Part shown: one piece after another, positions 34,831 to 43,243 of the stretch | Position numbering within the stretch: the stretch's first letter is position 1 | Layout of the letters: each line of letters starts with the position of its first letter | From: Christensenella sp. UBA4675 | GTDB lineage: Bacteria > Bacillota > Clostridia > Christensenellales > Borkfalkiaceae | Length of the DNA stretch: 58,585 nucleotides | Direction of reading: 5' to 3' | Assembly: GCA_002405165.1 (NCBI GenBank) | Contig: DHLF01000004.1 | Coordinates: 296,751 to 355,335 of the forward strand | Position numbers and translations under genes: made by a program | Notes under the pieces: model-generated | What the model saw: the letters and a program-made list of their open reading frames with translations, nothing else | Database searches by the model: none | Told to the model about the DNA's origin: nothing

Positions 34831-34866
34831 CTCTCCTCCTTTAAAAAGTTTTTCTTTTTAAGAGAG
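34831..34866 (-). promoter_or_regulatory. Hairpin covering the yqzL ribosome binding site
   Basis: On the minus strand CTCTCTTAAAAAG (34866 side) can pair with CTTTTTAAAGGAG across a 5-nt loop, with one wobble and one mismatch, hiding AGGAGG. Translation of yqzL may need ribosomes arriving from era. Confidence 0.4.
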
Positions 34867-34882
34867 TATGAGCAATTTATTT

Positions 34883-35767
34883 TTAATTTTGCTTATAACC
34901 GAATTCTTCTAACAAATCTCTTTTATTTCGCCAATCTTTTTTGACTTTTACGTAAGTTTCCAAATAAACTTTCGCACCCAAAAACTTTTCCATATCCGCG
35001 CGTGCAAAGCTTACCGTTTCTTTGAGTTTTGCTCCGCCCTTGCCTATTAAAATAGCTTTATGATTATCCTTTTCGCAAACGATATCTAAATTTACGTAAT
35101 AATTCCCCGATTGCCTTTTAGTAAATTCGTTTACGACTACGGCTACTCCGTGCGGAATTTCCTTATCGTATTTAAGTAAGATTTTTTCTCTCATAATTTC
35201 CCCGACCATAAACTTTTCGCTTTTGTCGGAAATTACGTTATCGTCGAAGAGTTTATCCCCTTCGGGCAGGTATTTTAAAATACATTTAATTAAAACTTTT
35301 AAATTTTTACCTTTTCTTGCCGATACGGGTATTATTTCCTTAATTTCGGAATACTTATTAAATTTTTCTAAACATTCGGGAATTTTGTCTTCGGGCATTA
35401 TATCTATTTTAGACAAAGCTAAAATTACGTTCGTACCCGTTTTTATAATTCTTTCAAGTAAAGATAAATCTTTTTCTTTAATTCCGTCGTGAACGTCTAT
35501 AACGAATAAAGCCAAATCCACGTCTTTTACGGTTTTTTCGCCTTCTTTTGCCATTTGAACGCCTAAAAGCGAATTCCCCGAATACACTCCCGGCGTATCT
35601 TCGAACACTATTTGATAATCTTCCGTATTTAAAACGCCTATTATTCTCTCTCTCGTAGTTTGCGGTTTTGGCGATACTATCGAAATTTTTTCCCCGACCA
35701 AAACGTTTACGAGCGTTGATTTTCCCGCATTTGCGCTACCTACTACCGCTACCGTTCCGCTTTTCAT
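34883..35767 (-). CDS. era: GTPase Era (16S rRNA maturation)
   Basis: 294 aa. G1 motif GSANAGKST (10-18), DTPG, the SKIDI/KID G4 motif, SARKG, and a C-terminal KH domain ending with TYVKVKKDWRNKRDLLEEFGY. Assists 30S assembly by binding the 16S rRNA 3' end. The ATG overlaps the ybeY stop (ATGA). Confidence 0.96.
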   Translation of the reverse strand: MKSGTVAVVGSANAGKSTLVNVLVGEKISIVSPKPQTTRERIIGVLNTEDYQIVFEDTPGVYSGNSLLGVQMAKEGEKTVKDVDLALFVIDVHDGIKEKDLSLLERIIKTGTNVILALSKIDIMPEDKIPECLEKFNKYSEIKEIIPVSARKGKNLKVLIKCILKYLPEGDKLFDDNVISDKSEKFMVGEIMREKILLKYDKEIPHGVAVVVNEFTKRQSGNYYVNLDIVCEKDNHKAILIGKGGAKLKETVSFARADMEKFLGAKVYLETYVKVKKDWRNKRDLLEEFGYKQN

Positions 35768-36243
35768 TGTTCTTCCCCGATTTTTAGTTTATCCATAATT
35801 TCGTTTTCCAACCTTCTCATAACAATTCTGTCTTCTTCTAAAATATGGTCGTACCCCATTAGATGAAGAAGTGAATGAACGGTTAAAAAAGTTAGTTCTC
35901 TTTTTAAAGAATGTCCGTATTCTATCGCTTGCTCGCTTGCCCTTTTTAAGCAAATTGCGACTGAGCCTATAAAAATAGCTTTTTCGTCGTAATCGTAATC
36001 GACGGGAAATTCCTTTTTGGTAACGATTTTACCGCATATACCGCTTAAAGACGGAAAAGATAAAACGTCCGTTACGCTGTCCACGTTTCTATATGTTTTA
36101 TTTAATTCTTTTATTTGTTCTTCATCGCAAAAAGTTAAATCGCAGTAAAGGTTTTCCTTTTGCTTTAAAACTTTAAATACTGTTTTGCCAACTTTATCAA
36201 AATCGACGTTTTCGTTTTCTTGTGCTAAAATTTTAATTTTCAT
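35764..36243 (-). CDS. ybeY: Endoribonuclease YbeY
   Basis: 159 aa. The metal site HSLLHLMGYDH (three histidines) is intact, with TDVLSFP before it. Works in 16S rRNA 3'-end processing and ribosome quality control. Start overlaps the end of the HD-domain gene by 11 nt and the stop overlaps era. Confidence 0.95.
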   Translation of the reverse strand: MKIKILAQENENVDFDKVGKTVFKVLKQKENLYCDLTFCDEEQIKELNKTYRNVDSVTDVLSFPSLSGICGKIVTKKEFPVDYDYDEKAIFIGSVAICLKRASEQAIEYGHSLKRELTFLTVHSLLHLMGYDHILEEDRIVMRRLENEIMDKLKIGEEQ

Positions 36244-37714
36244 CTTCTTGGTGTTTACTTATCTTTAATTTAGGATATTTTAATCTGCTATGATATACCC
36301 CCGCCAAACAGTTTACTATGGTAATTCTTATCAAATCTAATTCTTTAAAAGTAATATCGCAATCGGTAAACTGTTCTAAATCCATTCTTTCTTCTATTAT
36401 TTCGCTTACGGCTTTATTTACCTTTTCAAAAGACCTGTCCGTCATAGTTCTCACTTTTGCTTCGCTTGCGTCGCAAATCATAATAATTGCAGAAATTTTA
36501 GTTCTGGGCTTTGGTCCGAAATAAGAAAATTGTTTAATATCTACGTTTTTCTCGGTAAGTTTTTTTGCTTTTGCATAGAAGTATTTAATGGGCATTGTCC
36601 CGTGATGTTCCATTGCGACGTCTGCCAAAAAGTCGGGAAGATTGTTTTCTTTTATAAATTCCGCTCCGCCCCTTGCGTGAGAACGAATTATATCCGTAGA
36701 AAGCTCCGGACTTAACTCGTCGTGCGGGTTATACCCTTGTTGATTTTCAGTATAATAGTCAGGTTGTTTTAATTTACCTACGTCGTGGTAATACGCCGCC
36801 GCCCTTGCTTTTAAAACGTTTTCGCCTATAGCGGAAGCGCAAGCTTCGGCAAGAGTCGCAACCGTTAAAGAGTGATTGTACGTCCCCGGAGCGTTATTTC
36901 TAAGTTCCGTTATAAGTTTAGCGTTAGTGTTTGTAATTTCCGCCAACCTAAAATCAGTTACTATATTAAATACGCTTTCGAATATAGGCAATAAAACCGT
37001 CATTAAGATAACCGAACCTAATCCCGAAGCTAAGCAATAAAGCGCAAGTTTAAGGTTGTCTCCCCAAGACGTCATATAGTTTATACCTAACGCTAAAACA
37101 AACGTCGGCAAACAAATAACGAATCCCGTAAGGAAAATTTTTACTCTACTCGTTACCCCGCTCAATAAATATACCGAAATTCCACCGCAAACGATATTTA
37201 AAATAAGTCCGCAATAAACCCCCGTAGAGATTATTCCGGAAACCGTAAAAGTATCGATTAAAAATACAAGCACGGAAATAACGGTGTTTAAAAATAACGC
37301 CGACCTTCTATCTATCAAATAAAGCGTCATAAGCGCGCCGAACGCAAACGGACGAGCGTACACAGCGTAAGAATATCTTAAATACCTTGCCATGCATAGC
37401 TCTATTATAACCGTAACTTCTACGATTATAAAAATCATATTGGCGTTTTTTTGTTTTACCATAAATTCGTGGCATTCTTTTGAAAAATAAAGATACGTTA
37501 CCGTTACCAACAATAAAAGTCCCGCTATTAAATCAATGAATTTTTTTATCGTACTCGCGTTAGAAAAGTAAGATGAAAATGAATTTTTACCATTTCCGTT
37601 CACCGCTACCGCAAGCGTGCATATTCCCGCTAAAATAATCGTATGAATTAAGAAAATCAAAATTCTTTTAACGTAATCGTTAGTTTTTAGCGGAGTGTCT
37701 TTTAAGGATTGCAT
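36233..37714 (-). CDS. PgpH/YqfF-type membrane HD phosphohydrolase, short form
   Basis: 493 aa. About seven or eight membrane segments in the first 255 residues, then a cytoplasmic HD domain: HSLTV (His281), YYHDVGKL (His310, Asp311), AMEHHGT and CDASEA. Homologues hydrolyse c-di-AMP. Family members in the same gene order are about 700 aa with a roughly 220-aa extracellular 7TMR-HDED sensor after the first helix; here that domain is absent, replaced by a loop of about 20 residues. AAGGAG precedes the ATG. Located between phoH and ybeY as usual. Confidence 0.9.
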   Translation of the reverse strand: MQSLKDTPLKTNDYVKRILIFLIHTIILAGICTLAVAVNGNGKNSFSSYFSNASTIKKFIDLIAGLLLLVTVTYLYFSKECHEFMVKQKNANMIFIIVEVTVIIELCMARYLRYSYAVYARPFAFGALMTLYLIDRRSALFLNTVISVLVFLIDTFTVSGIISTGVYCGLILNIVCGGISVYLLSGVTSRVKIFLTGFVICLPTFVLALGINYMTSWGDNLKLALYCLASGLGSVILMTVLLPIFESVFNIVTDFRLAEITNTNAKLITELRNNAPGTYNHSLTVATLAEACASAIGENVLKARAAAYYHDVGKLKQPDYYTENQQGYNPHDELSPELSTDIIRSHARGGAEFIKENNLPDFLADVAMEHHGTMPIKYFYAKAKKLTEKNVDIKQFSYFGPKPRTKISAIIMICDASEAKVRTMTDRSFEKVNKAVSEIIEERMDLEQFTDCDITFKELDLIRITIVNCLAGVYHSRLKYPKLKISKHQEDEN

Positions 37715-37717
37715 TTT

Positions 37718-38698
37718 TTACTCCTTTTTTCCCTTTAATTTTTCGGTATTTTCAAATTTATCGTACGCTTTAATTATTTTCATAACCAAGCTGTGCCTTA
37801 CCACGTCGGAACTAGATAGTTTTACTATTCCTATTCCGTATATATTTTTTAAAATTTCCGTCGCGTGAATAAGCCCGCTTTTCTTACCGCTAGGCAAATC
37901 TATTTGGGTTACGTCGCCCGTGATTACCATACGACTGCCTTCTCCCATTCGGGTTAAAAACATTTTCATTTGTTCTTTCGTGGTGTTCTGCGCTTCGTCT
38001 AATATAATAAACGAATTATTAAGCGTTCTTCCGCGCATATACGCAAGCGGAGCAATTTCTATAACGCCTTTTTCGATAAGTTTTTGATAGCTCTCAAGCC
38101 CGAACATTTCTTGCAACGCATCGTATAAGGGTCTTAAATACGGGTCTACCTTACTTTGAAGGTCGCCGGGTAAAAATCCCAAACTTTCGCCCGCTTCCAC
38201 CGCAGGACGGGTTAATATTATTTTTTCTACTTCTTTTTTTCTAAACGAAGACACCGCCATTGCGACCGCAAGATAGGTCTTTCCCGTTCCCGCAGGTCCT
38301 ACGCCGAAAACTACTTCGTTTTTTTTGATTGCGTCTACGTAGTTTTTTTGTCCCAAAGTTTTATACTTAATTTGTTTTCCCTTTGGCGTAATGGTAATAA
38401 CTCCGCTTAAAACGTTTTCTACTTCCACGTTGCTGTTTTGCCTAGCGAGTTCTATACAATATAACACAACGGAAGAGTCAACGCTTTCTCCTTTTTTTAT
38501 TATTTTTATCAGCTTGTCCAAAACGTCTACGCTTATTTTAACGTTTTGCTCTTCTCCGCTGATTTTCAGTTTGTCCGATTCGCTGAAAATCATCGTTTCC
38601 GTTTGTTCGGAAACGATTTTAAGGTTCTCGTCGAAAACGCCTAACAATTTTGTTAAAACGTCTATCGAATCAATCTTAATTTCCGCCGTTTTTTTCAC
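37718..38698 (-). CDS. PhoH-family ATPase
   Basis: 326 aa. Walker A GVGPAGTGKT at 132-141, RPAVEAGE, ILDEAQNTT (Walker B) and TGDVTQIDL, the full PhoH set; an N-terminal KH-like region precedes it. Putative RNA-linked ATPase, role unclear. GTG start at 38698 with AAGGTG 5 nt upstream. Stands between yqfD and the HD gene in the conserved cluster. Confidence 0.93.
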   Translation of the reverse strand: MKKTAEIKIDSIDVLTKLLGVFDENLKIVSEQTETMIFSESDKLKISGEEQNVKISVDVLDKLIKIIKKGESVDSSVVLYCIELARQNSNVEVENVLSGVITITPKGKQIKYKTLGQKNYVDAIKKNEVVFGVGPAGTGKTYLAVAMAVSSFRKKEVEKIILTRPAVEAGESLGFLPGDLQSKVDPYLRPLYDALQEMFGLESYQKLIEKGVIEIAPLAYMRGRTLNNSFIILDEAQNTTKEQMKMFLTRMGEGSRMVITGDVTQIDLPSGKKSGLIHATEILKNIYGIGIVKLSSSDVVRHSLVMKIIKAYDKFENTEKLKGKKE

Positions 38699-38758
38699 TT
38701 TTCACCTTTAAATTTTATTTTAACCGTTTTTAGCCGTAAGATAAAAACTTCCCAACGG

Positions 38759-39661
38759 CTAGTTAAAAGCGGTATCGAACGTTTTTACGTATTTTAATTC
38801 TACTTTTATAATCCCGTTTACAATTTCGACTTTTTCGCTATAATACTCTTCTTTTCCGAGTTTCGTTTTGGCTTTGAGTAGCGCCAAAGTTTGCTCTTCT
38901 TTTTTGCCGTTATACGCCTGCTCAAAAGTTTCGGTTACCAAAACGCTTACTTTTGCTAAAACGTAAGTGGAATATTCGCCAAAATCGGTTTGCCAAGTTC
39001 CGTCTACTAACGTTTCGCCCTTTTTAACTTCGTCCCCGTCGTTTTTTAACGCGTTCCCGCGATAAACGGTCATATCCAAAACTACGCCGTCTACGTCCGA
39101 AACGAGTTTTTTTACCGTTACGTCTATTGTGGAAGGCGCTTGTTCCGACTTCTCCACCGTTACAATTAGGTAATTCCCTTCTTTTTTGGCTTGCGCGTAG
39201 CATATTAAAGAAGACGAATCGTAAAGTTTATTGCCTATTTCTTTTAAATTTAATTTTGAAAATCTTGAATATTTTTTTACTCCGCTTTCTTGTAAAACCG
39301 AATAAACTTCCGAATAAAAAAATTCCCCGTCGCCTTTAACTTTTATCCCCATAACGAAATCCGAACAAAAAAAGCATGAAATTATGAAAAAAGCTATTCC
39401 CAAAAAAACTCCCGTCTTTTTAAGGCAGTACGACGCAAGCGACAAAACACCTTTGTTTTTTACCCGTATATTGTACCAAGATTCGCTTACTATTGCAAGA
39501 AATTTATCGCAATCTTTTTTTTCTACGGTAATTAAAAGGTCGCCGTTTTTATCGTATTTTAAATTTTTAAAGGCAATTTTACGAACGTTAAGCTTAGATA
39601 TCAATAACGGAAAATTTTTCCCGCGTATTTTATACTCTCGGCAAAAGGAAAATTCTTTCAT
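38759..39661 (-). CDS. yqfD: Sporulation protein YqfD
   Basis: 300 aa. N-terminal soluble part, one membrane helix near residue 88-108 and a large external domain with GDEVKKGETLVDG, as in the YqfD stage IV sporulation family. Start overlaps the yqfC stop as ATGA. Its presence points to an ancestry of endospore-forming Bacillota; it does not prove sporulation. Confidence 0.88.
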   Translation of the reverse strand: MKEFSFCREYKIRGKNFPLLISKLNVRKIAFKNLKYDKNGDLLITVEKKDCDKFLAIVSESWYNIRVKNKGVLSLASYCLKKTGVFLGIAFFIISCFFCSDFVMGIKVKGDGEFFYSEVYSVLQESGVKKYSRFSKLNLKEIGNKLYDSSSLICYAQAKKEGNYLIVTVEKSEQAPSTIDVTVKKLVSDVDGVVLDMTVYRGNALKNDGDEVKKGETLVDGTWQTDFGEYSTYVLAKVSVLVTETFEQAYNGKKEEQTLALLKAKTKLGKEEYYSEKVEIVNGIIKVELKYVKTFDTAFN

Positions 39662-39915
39662 ACTCTTTCCACCGTTTTAACCTTGCCTATCAGAGCAATA
39701 TCCCCGCAACAATACTTTGATATAGTTAAATTTTCGCCTTTTACTACTAGACTACCTTTTTTTAAAATTATTTCCACCTTTTCGGGAGAATATCCTTTTA
39801 AAAACTTAACCCCTTCTATATAAACGCCCTTTTCGCCTAAAATTTCTATTCTATACCCCGTAGGAAGCATTTCCCCGACGTTTAAAGCCTTAGCAATGGA
39901 ATCTATAAAACTCAT
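39658..39915 (-). CDS. yqfC: Sporulation protein YqfC (YabP/YqfC family)
   Basis: 85 aa. Small beta-rich protein with YRIEILGEKGVYIEGVKFLK and VVKGENLTISKY, the YabP/YqfC pattern. First gene of the cluster running down to recO. Confidence 0.87.
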   Translation of the reverse strand: MSFIDSIAKALNVGEMLPTGYRIEILGEKGVYIEGVKFLKGYSPEKVEIILKKGSLVVKGENLTISKYCCGDIALIGKVKTVERV

Positions 39916-40043
39916 AACTACCCTTTATTACATAATATTTTATTATAAATATCCTTTGGGTATGCCAGGCAAAAAATTAGAAACTTTTAAAAATCGTATT
40001 TTCAAACTTTTGACAAACGTTATTTTGCACGAAATTTACAGGT

Positions 40044-40562
40044 TTAATCGAGAAGTTCTTTTAATTTCGTATAATCGCTTTTATTTAATTTACAATAAGT
40101 TTTTTTAGTCCCTTGTTTTATCGTAACTCTAACGGTAAACAAACCGTTTTTTACCGAAATAATAGCTTCCGATAAAGAAAACTTGCAAAAGGAAGCTACT
40201 CCGTTATGTAAACAAGTAACGATTATAGATTTATCCGTTATCGTTAAAAGCGAATTTTTTGCTTTTTCGTAATTTTCTTGTATAAAATATAACCAAAGCG
40301 CAGTTATTGTCAAATCAATTACGAGCTTTACAGAAAACGAAATGATTACCGCCACCTTATAAAATTTATTTACTTTTTCAAAATAAGCAAATATTATCCC
40401 TGCGCCTAAGAAAAAACAATCGGACGCGATAAGCAATATCATAACTACGCACATAAGCGCAATGTTAGCGGTTTTATTATAGCTAAATCTACGGCTATAC
40501 GTCGTTTTTTCGTCGTTTTCAAGCAAAAATTCAAATTCTTTTTTTATGTTAAAGTTTTTCAA
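40044..40562 (-). CDS. Two-helix membrane protein with YcxB-like soluble domain (hypothetical)
   Basis: 172 aa. Two hydrophobic segments (about 32-58 and 68-95) followed by a C-terminal beta-rich part (LLTITDKSIIVTC ... SEAIISVKNGLFTVRVTIK) like YcxB/PH-type domains. Start is TTG at 40562 with AGGGGAAG inside the end of recF, so it is coupled to recF. Same architecture as the unrelated-looking protein at 49066-49542. Function unknown. Confidence 0.65.
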   Translation of the reverse strand: MKNFNIKKEFEFLLENDEKTTYSRRFSYNKTANIALMCVVMILLIASDCFFLGAGIIFAYFEKVNKFYKVAVIISFSVKLVIDLTITALWLYFIQENYEKAKNSLLTITDKSIIVTCLHNGVASFCKFSLSEAIISVKNGLFTVRVTIKQGTKKTYCKLNKSDYTKLKELLD

Positions 40563-41646
40563 TTATCTTCCCCTCGCTGATTAAAAATCTGGTTGCGGAA
40601 ACGTTTTCGAATACGTCTTCGTCAACGTGCGTGCAAGTGATTATCGTTTGAACGCCCTTTATTCTTTCTAGTAATTTTCTCTGACGATTTTTATCTAATT
40701 CGCTTAAAGCGTCGTCTAAAATAAGCACGGGGCTTTCTCCGTAACGAGCTTTAAAAATTTCGGTTTCGGCTATTTTAAGCGACAACGCCGTAGTTCTCAT
40801 TTGCCCTTGCGAAGCGTACGTTTTTACGTCCTTGCCGTTTATAGACAATTTTAAATCGTCCCTATGCGGACCTATGGAAGTGTACCCTAGTTCTATATCT
40901 TTTCCCCTTCTTTCGGCTAACTCTTCTAAAAATTTATCCGCAATTTCTTTTTCCGTTCCCGTATACTCGTGTTCGAACCCTACTTCTAAATCTTCTTTCC
41001 CGTCGGTTAAGTACGCGTGTACTTCTTTGGCTTTCGGGGCGAGCCTAGACAAAAAATCGTTCCTGTCGTAAATGATTTTGGCACAGGTCGGCGCTAGTTG
41101 CACGTCCCATATATTAAGGGTGGAATTTATTAAATTTACGTCGGGATTTTTTAATAAATTATTTCTTTGCAAAATAATTTTTTTATATCTTTGCAAACCG
41201 TAAAAATAACTTTTTTTGCGTTGCGATACGGATATATCTATAAATCTTCTTCTATCTTCGGGCGCTTCCGTAACGAGCTTTAACTCCGACGGATTAAAAT
41301 ATACCGCGTTTATATTGCCGAGTATCTCCCCTATTTTTGCAATTTGCGTTCCGTTTACGTATATTACTTTATTTTCGCCGTCAAAAAAATTAGCTTGCGT
41401 GGAAACTTCTCCCACGCTTGTTTGCGCTACCGCCGTAATAGAACTTTTCTTTTGGTTATACGAAATAAATTGTTTATCCTTTCTCGCTCTCGGCGAATAT
41501 CCCGTACAAAGATAAAATACGGCTTCTACGCAGTTGGTTTTACCTTGCGCGTTGTCCCCGTATAAAATATTAAATTCGGGAGAAAATTCAAAAACTTCTT
41601 TGCTATAATTTCTGAAATTTTCAAGCGATAAATTTTTTATATACAT
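40549..41646 (-). CDS. recF: DNA replication and repair protein RecF
   Basis: 365 aa. SMC-like ATPase: Walker A GDNAQGKTN (30-38), signature YASQGQMRTTALSLK and Walker B ILDDALSELD. Helps load RecA at gapped DNA with RecO/RecR. AGGAAAAG lies upstream. It is divergent from dnaA; the dnaN gene that usually separates them is not in this window. Confidence 0.95.
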   Translation of the reverse strand: MYIKNLSLENFRNYSKEVFEFSPEFNILYGDNAQGKTNCVEAVFYLCTGYSPRARKDKQFISYNQKKSSITAVAQTSVGEVSTQANFFDGENKVIYVNGTQIAKIGEILGNINAVYFNPSELKLVTEAPEDRRRFIDISVSQRKKSYFYGLQRYKKIILQRNNLLKNPDVNLINSTLNIWDVQLAPTCAKIIYDRNDFLSRLAPKAKEVHAYLTDGKEDLEVGFEHEYTGTEKEIADKFLEELAERRGKDIELGYTSIGPHRDDLKLSINGKDVKTYASQGQMRTTALSLKIAETEIFKARYGESPVLILDDALSELDKNRQRKLLERIKGVQTIITCTHVDEDVFENVSATRFLISEGKIIEKL

Positions 41647-41776
41647 ATTAAAGTTCTTTTCCTTGCTTTTTGTATTAAATTTATATATAATTATATAATA
41701 CTTTAAGCGATAATGTCAACTATGGCGGACGATACTTTAACTAATTTAACGTGTTTGCCTACGTATGGAGATTTAT

Positions 41777-43111
41777 ATGAGAATGCACGAAGTTTTATGG
41801 AATGAAATATTGGAAAAAATCGAACCCAAAGTTTCGATGATAGCGTTTGACACCTATATTAAATACATAACGCCCGAAAACATAAACGGAACGACAATTT
41901 TTCTTTCCGCGCCGACCGAACTTATAGCGAAAGCTATCGACGAACAATTTAGAACCGTCCTTTTAGAAGCTTTTAAAGAATCGGGGACGCAAATTACGAA
42001 TTACGTTTTATCGGCAAAAAATTCGGACAACAAACCTATTTCTACCGTAAACGTTATAGAAGAATTATCTTCCAAAATAGATCCGAATTATACTTTCGAC
42101 AACTTCGTAGTAGGCAATTCTAACCGTATGCTTTGGGCGGCGGCGAAAGCCGTTGCGGAAAACCCGGGTAGTGCGTACAACCCCTTGTACATTTACGGCG
42201 GAACTGGGCTTGGAAAAACGCACATAATGCACGCTATCGCAAACTATGTTAAAGATAAAAATCCGCAAGTAAATATTTTATACGCTACTTGCGAAAAGTT
42301 TACCAACGATTTAATTGCGGGAATAAAATCGGGACGAGCTTTTTCGGACGGCGGTGCGCAAGATTTTAGAAACAAGTACAGAAGCGTTGACGTTTTAATT
42401 ATAGACGATATACAATTTTTGGCAAAAAAACAATCTACGCAAGAAGAATTTTTCCACACGTTTAACGAGCTATTTTCGCAAAACAAACAAATAATTCTCT
42501 CTTCCGACGTACCGCCGAGCGAAATCGAAACGCTTGCCGAAAGACTGAGAACGCGTTTCGAAGGCGGACTTATGGCGCAAGTTACTCCGCCCGATATAGA
42601 AACCAAAATAGCAATACTCCAAAAGAAAGGAGAATCTAAAAAGGCGCTAATAAATTACGAAGTTGCAAACTTTATCGCCGAACACAGTTCTAACGATATA
42701 AGAAGTTTGGAAGGGCTACTAAATAAAGTAATTTTCGCTTCCCTTTTGCAAGAAAAGCCCATAACGTTGGAACTTGCCAAAAACGCGTTAAGGCAATCTA
42801 GCACGGTAGACAATAAAGAAGCGTTATCTACCGACGATATTATTCAAACGGTTTGCAAATTTTTCAATATTTCGAAAAGCGATTTGATAGGCAAAAAGAA
42901 AAATAAAGAATTCGTAGAACCGAGAATGATTTGCGCTTACCTTATGACGGAAATGCTCACTATTCCGCTAGTCGCGATAGGCAAAGCATTAGGCGGTAGG
43001 GATCATACCACCGTAATTCATTCTAGGGATAAAATTGCGGAACTCTTAAACACGAGCGACAGAGTTGCTACCAACGTAAGCGATATTAAAAATTTACTTT
43101 TAAAAAAATAA
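41777..43111 (+). CDS. dnaA: Chromosomal replication initiator DnaA
   Basis: About 444 aa. Domain I at the N-terminus (LWNEILEKIEPKVSMIAFDTY), AAA+ core with Walker A GGTGLGKTH and IIDDIQFL, and domain IV with the box-recognition signature RDHTTVIHSRDKI. The ATG at 41777 follows GGAGATTTAT; an ATG at 41765 contains that ribosome site and is unlikely. Followed by mnmG. No consensus DnaA boxes were spotted on either side. Confidence 0.96.
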   Translation: MRMHEVLWNEILEKIEPKVSMIAFDTYIKYITPENINGTTIFLSAPTELIAKAIDEQFRTVLLEAFKESGTQITNYVLSAKNSDNKPISTVNVIEELSSKIDPNYTFDNFVVGNSNRMLWAAAKAVAENPGSAYNPLYIYGGTGLGKTHIMHAIANYVKDKNPQVNILYATCEKFTNDLIAGIKSGRAFSDGGAQDFRNKYRSVDVLIIDDIQFLAKKQSTQEEFFHTFNELFSQNKQIILSSDVPPSEIETLAERLRTRFEGGLMAQVTPPDIETKIAILQKKGESKKALINYEVANFIAEHSSNDIRSLEGLLNKVIFASLLQEKPITLELAKNALRQSSTVDNKEALSTDDIIQTVCKFFNISKSDLIGKKKNKEFVEPRMICAYLMTEMLTIPLVAIGKALGGRDHTTVIHSRDKIAELLNTSDRVATNVSDIKNLLLKK

Positions 43112-43243
43112 TTATCTAATACGCAACTACTAACACAAACGTTAGAGATACATAGAAAATATTATAATTTTAATTTAAAAAAATAATTACTTAAAAACGC
43201 TATTTACCGATAGCGTTTAAAACATAAAGGAAATTCCGAAATT

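Noticed and set aside
41647..41776. Replication origin between recF and dnaA
   Set aside because: The gap is AT-rich but only 130 nt and I find no TTATCCACA-type boxes; the gap after dnaA also has none.
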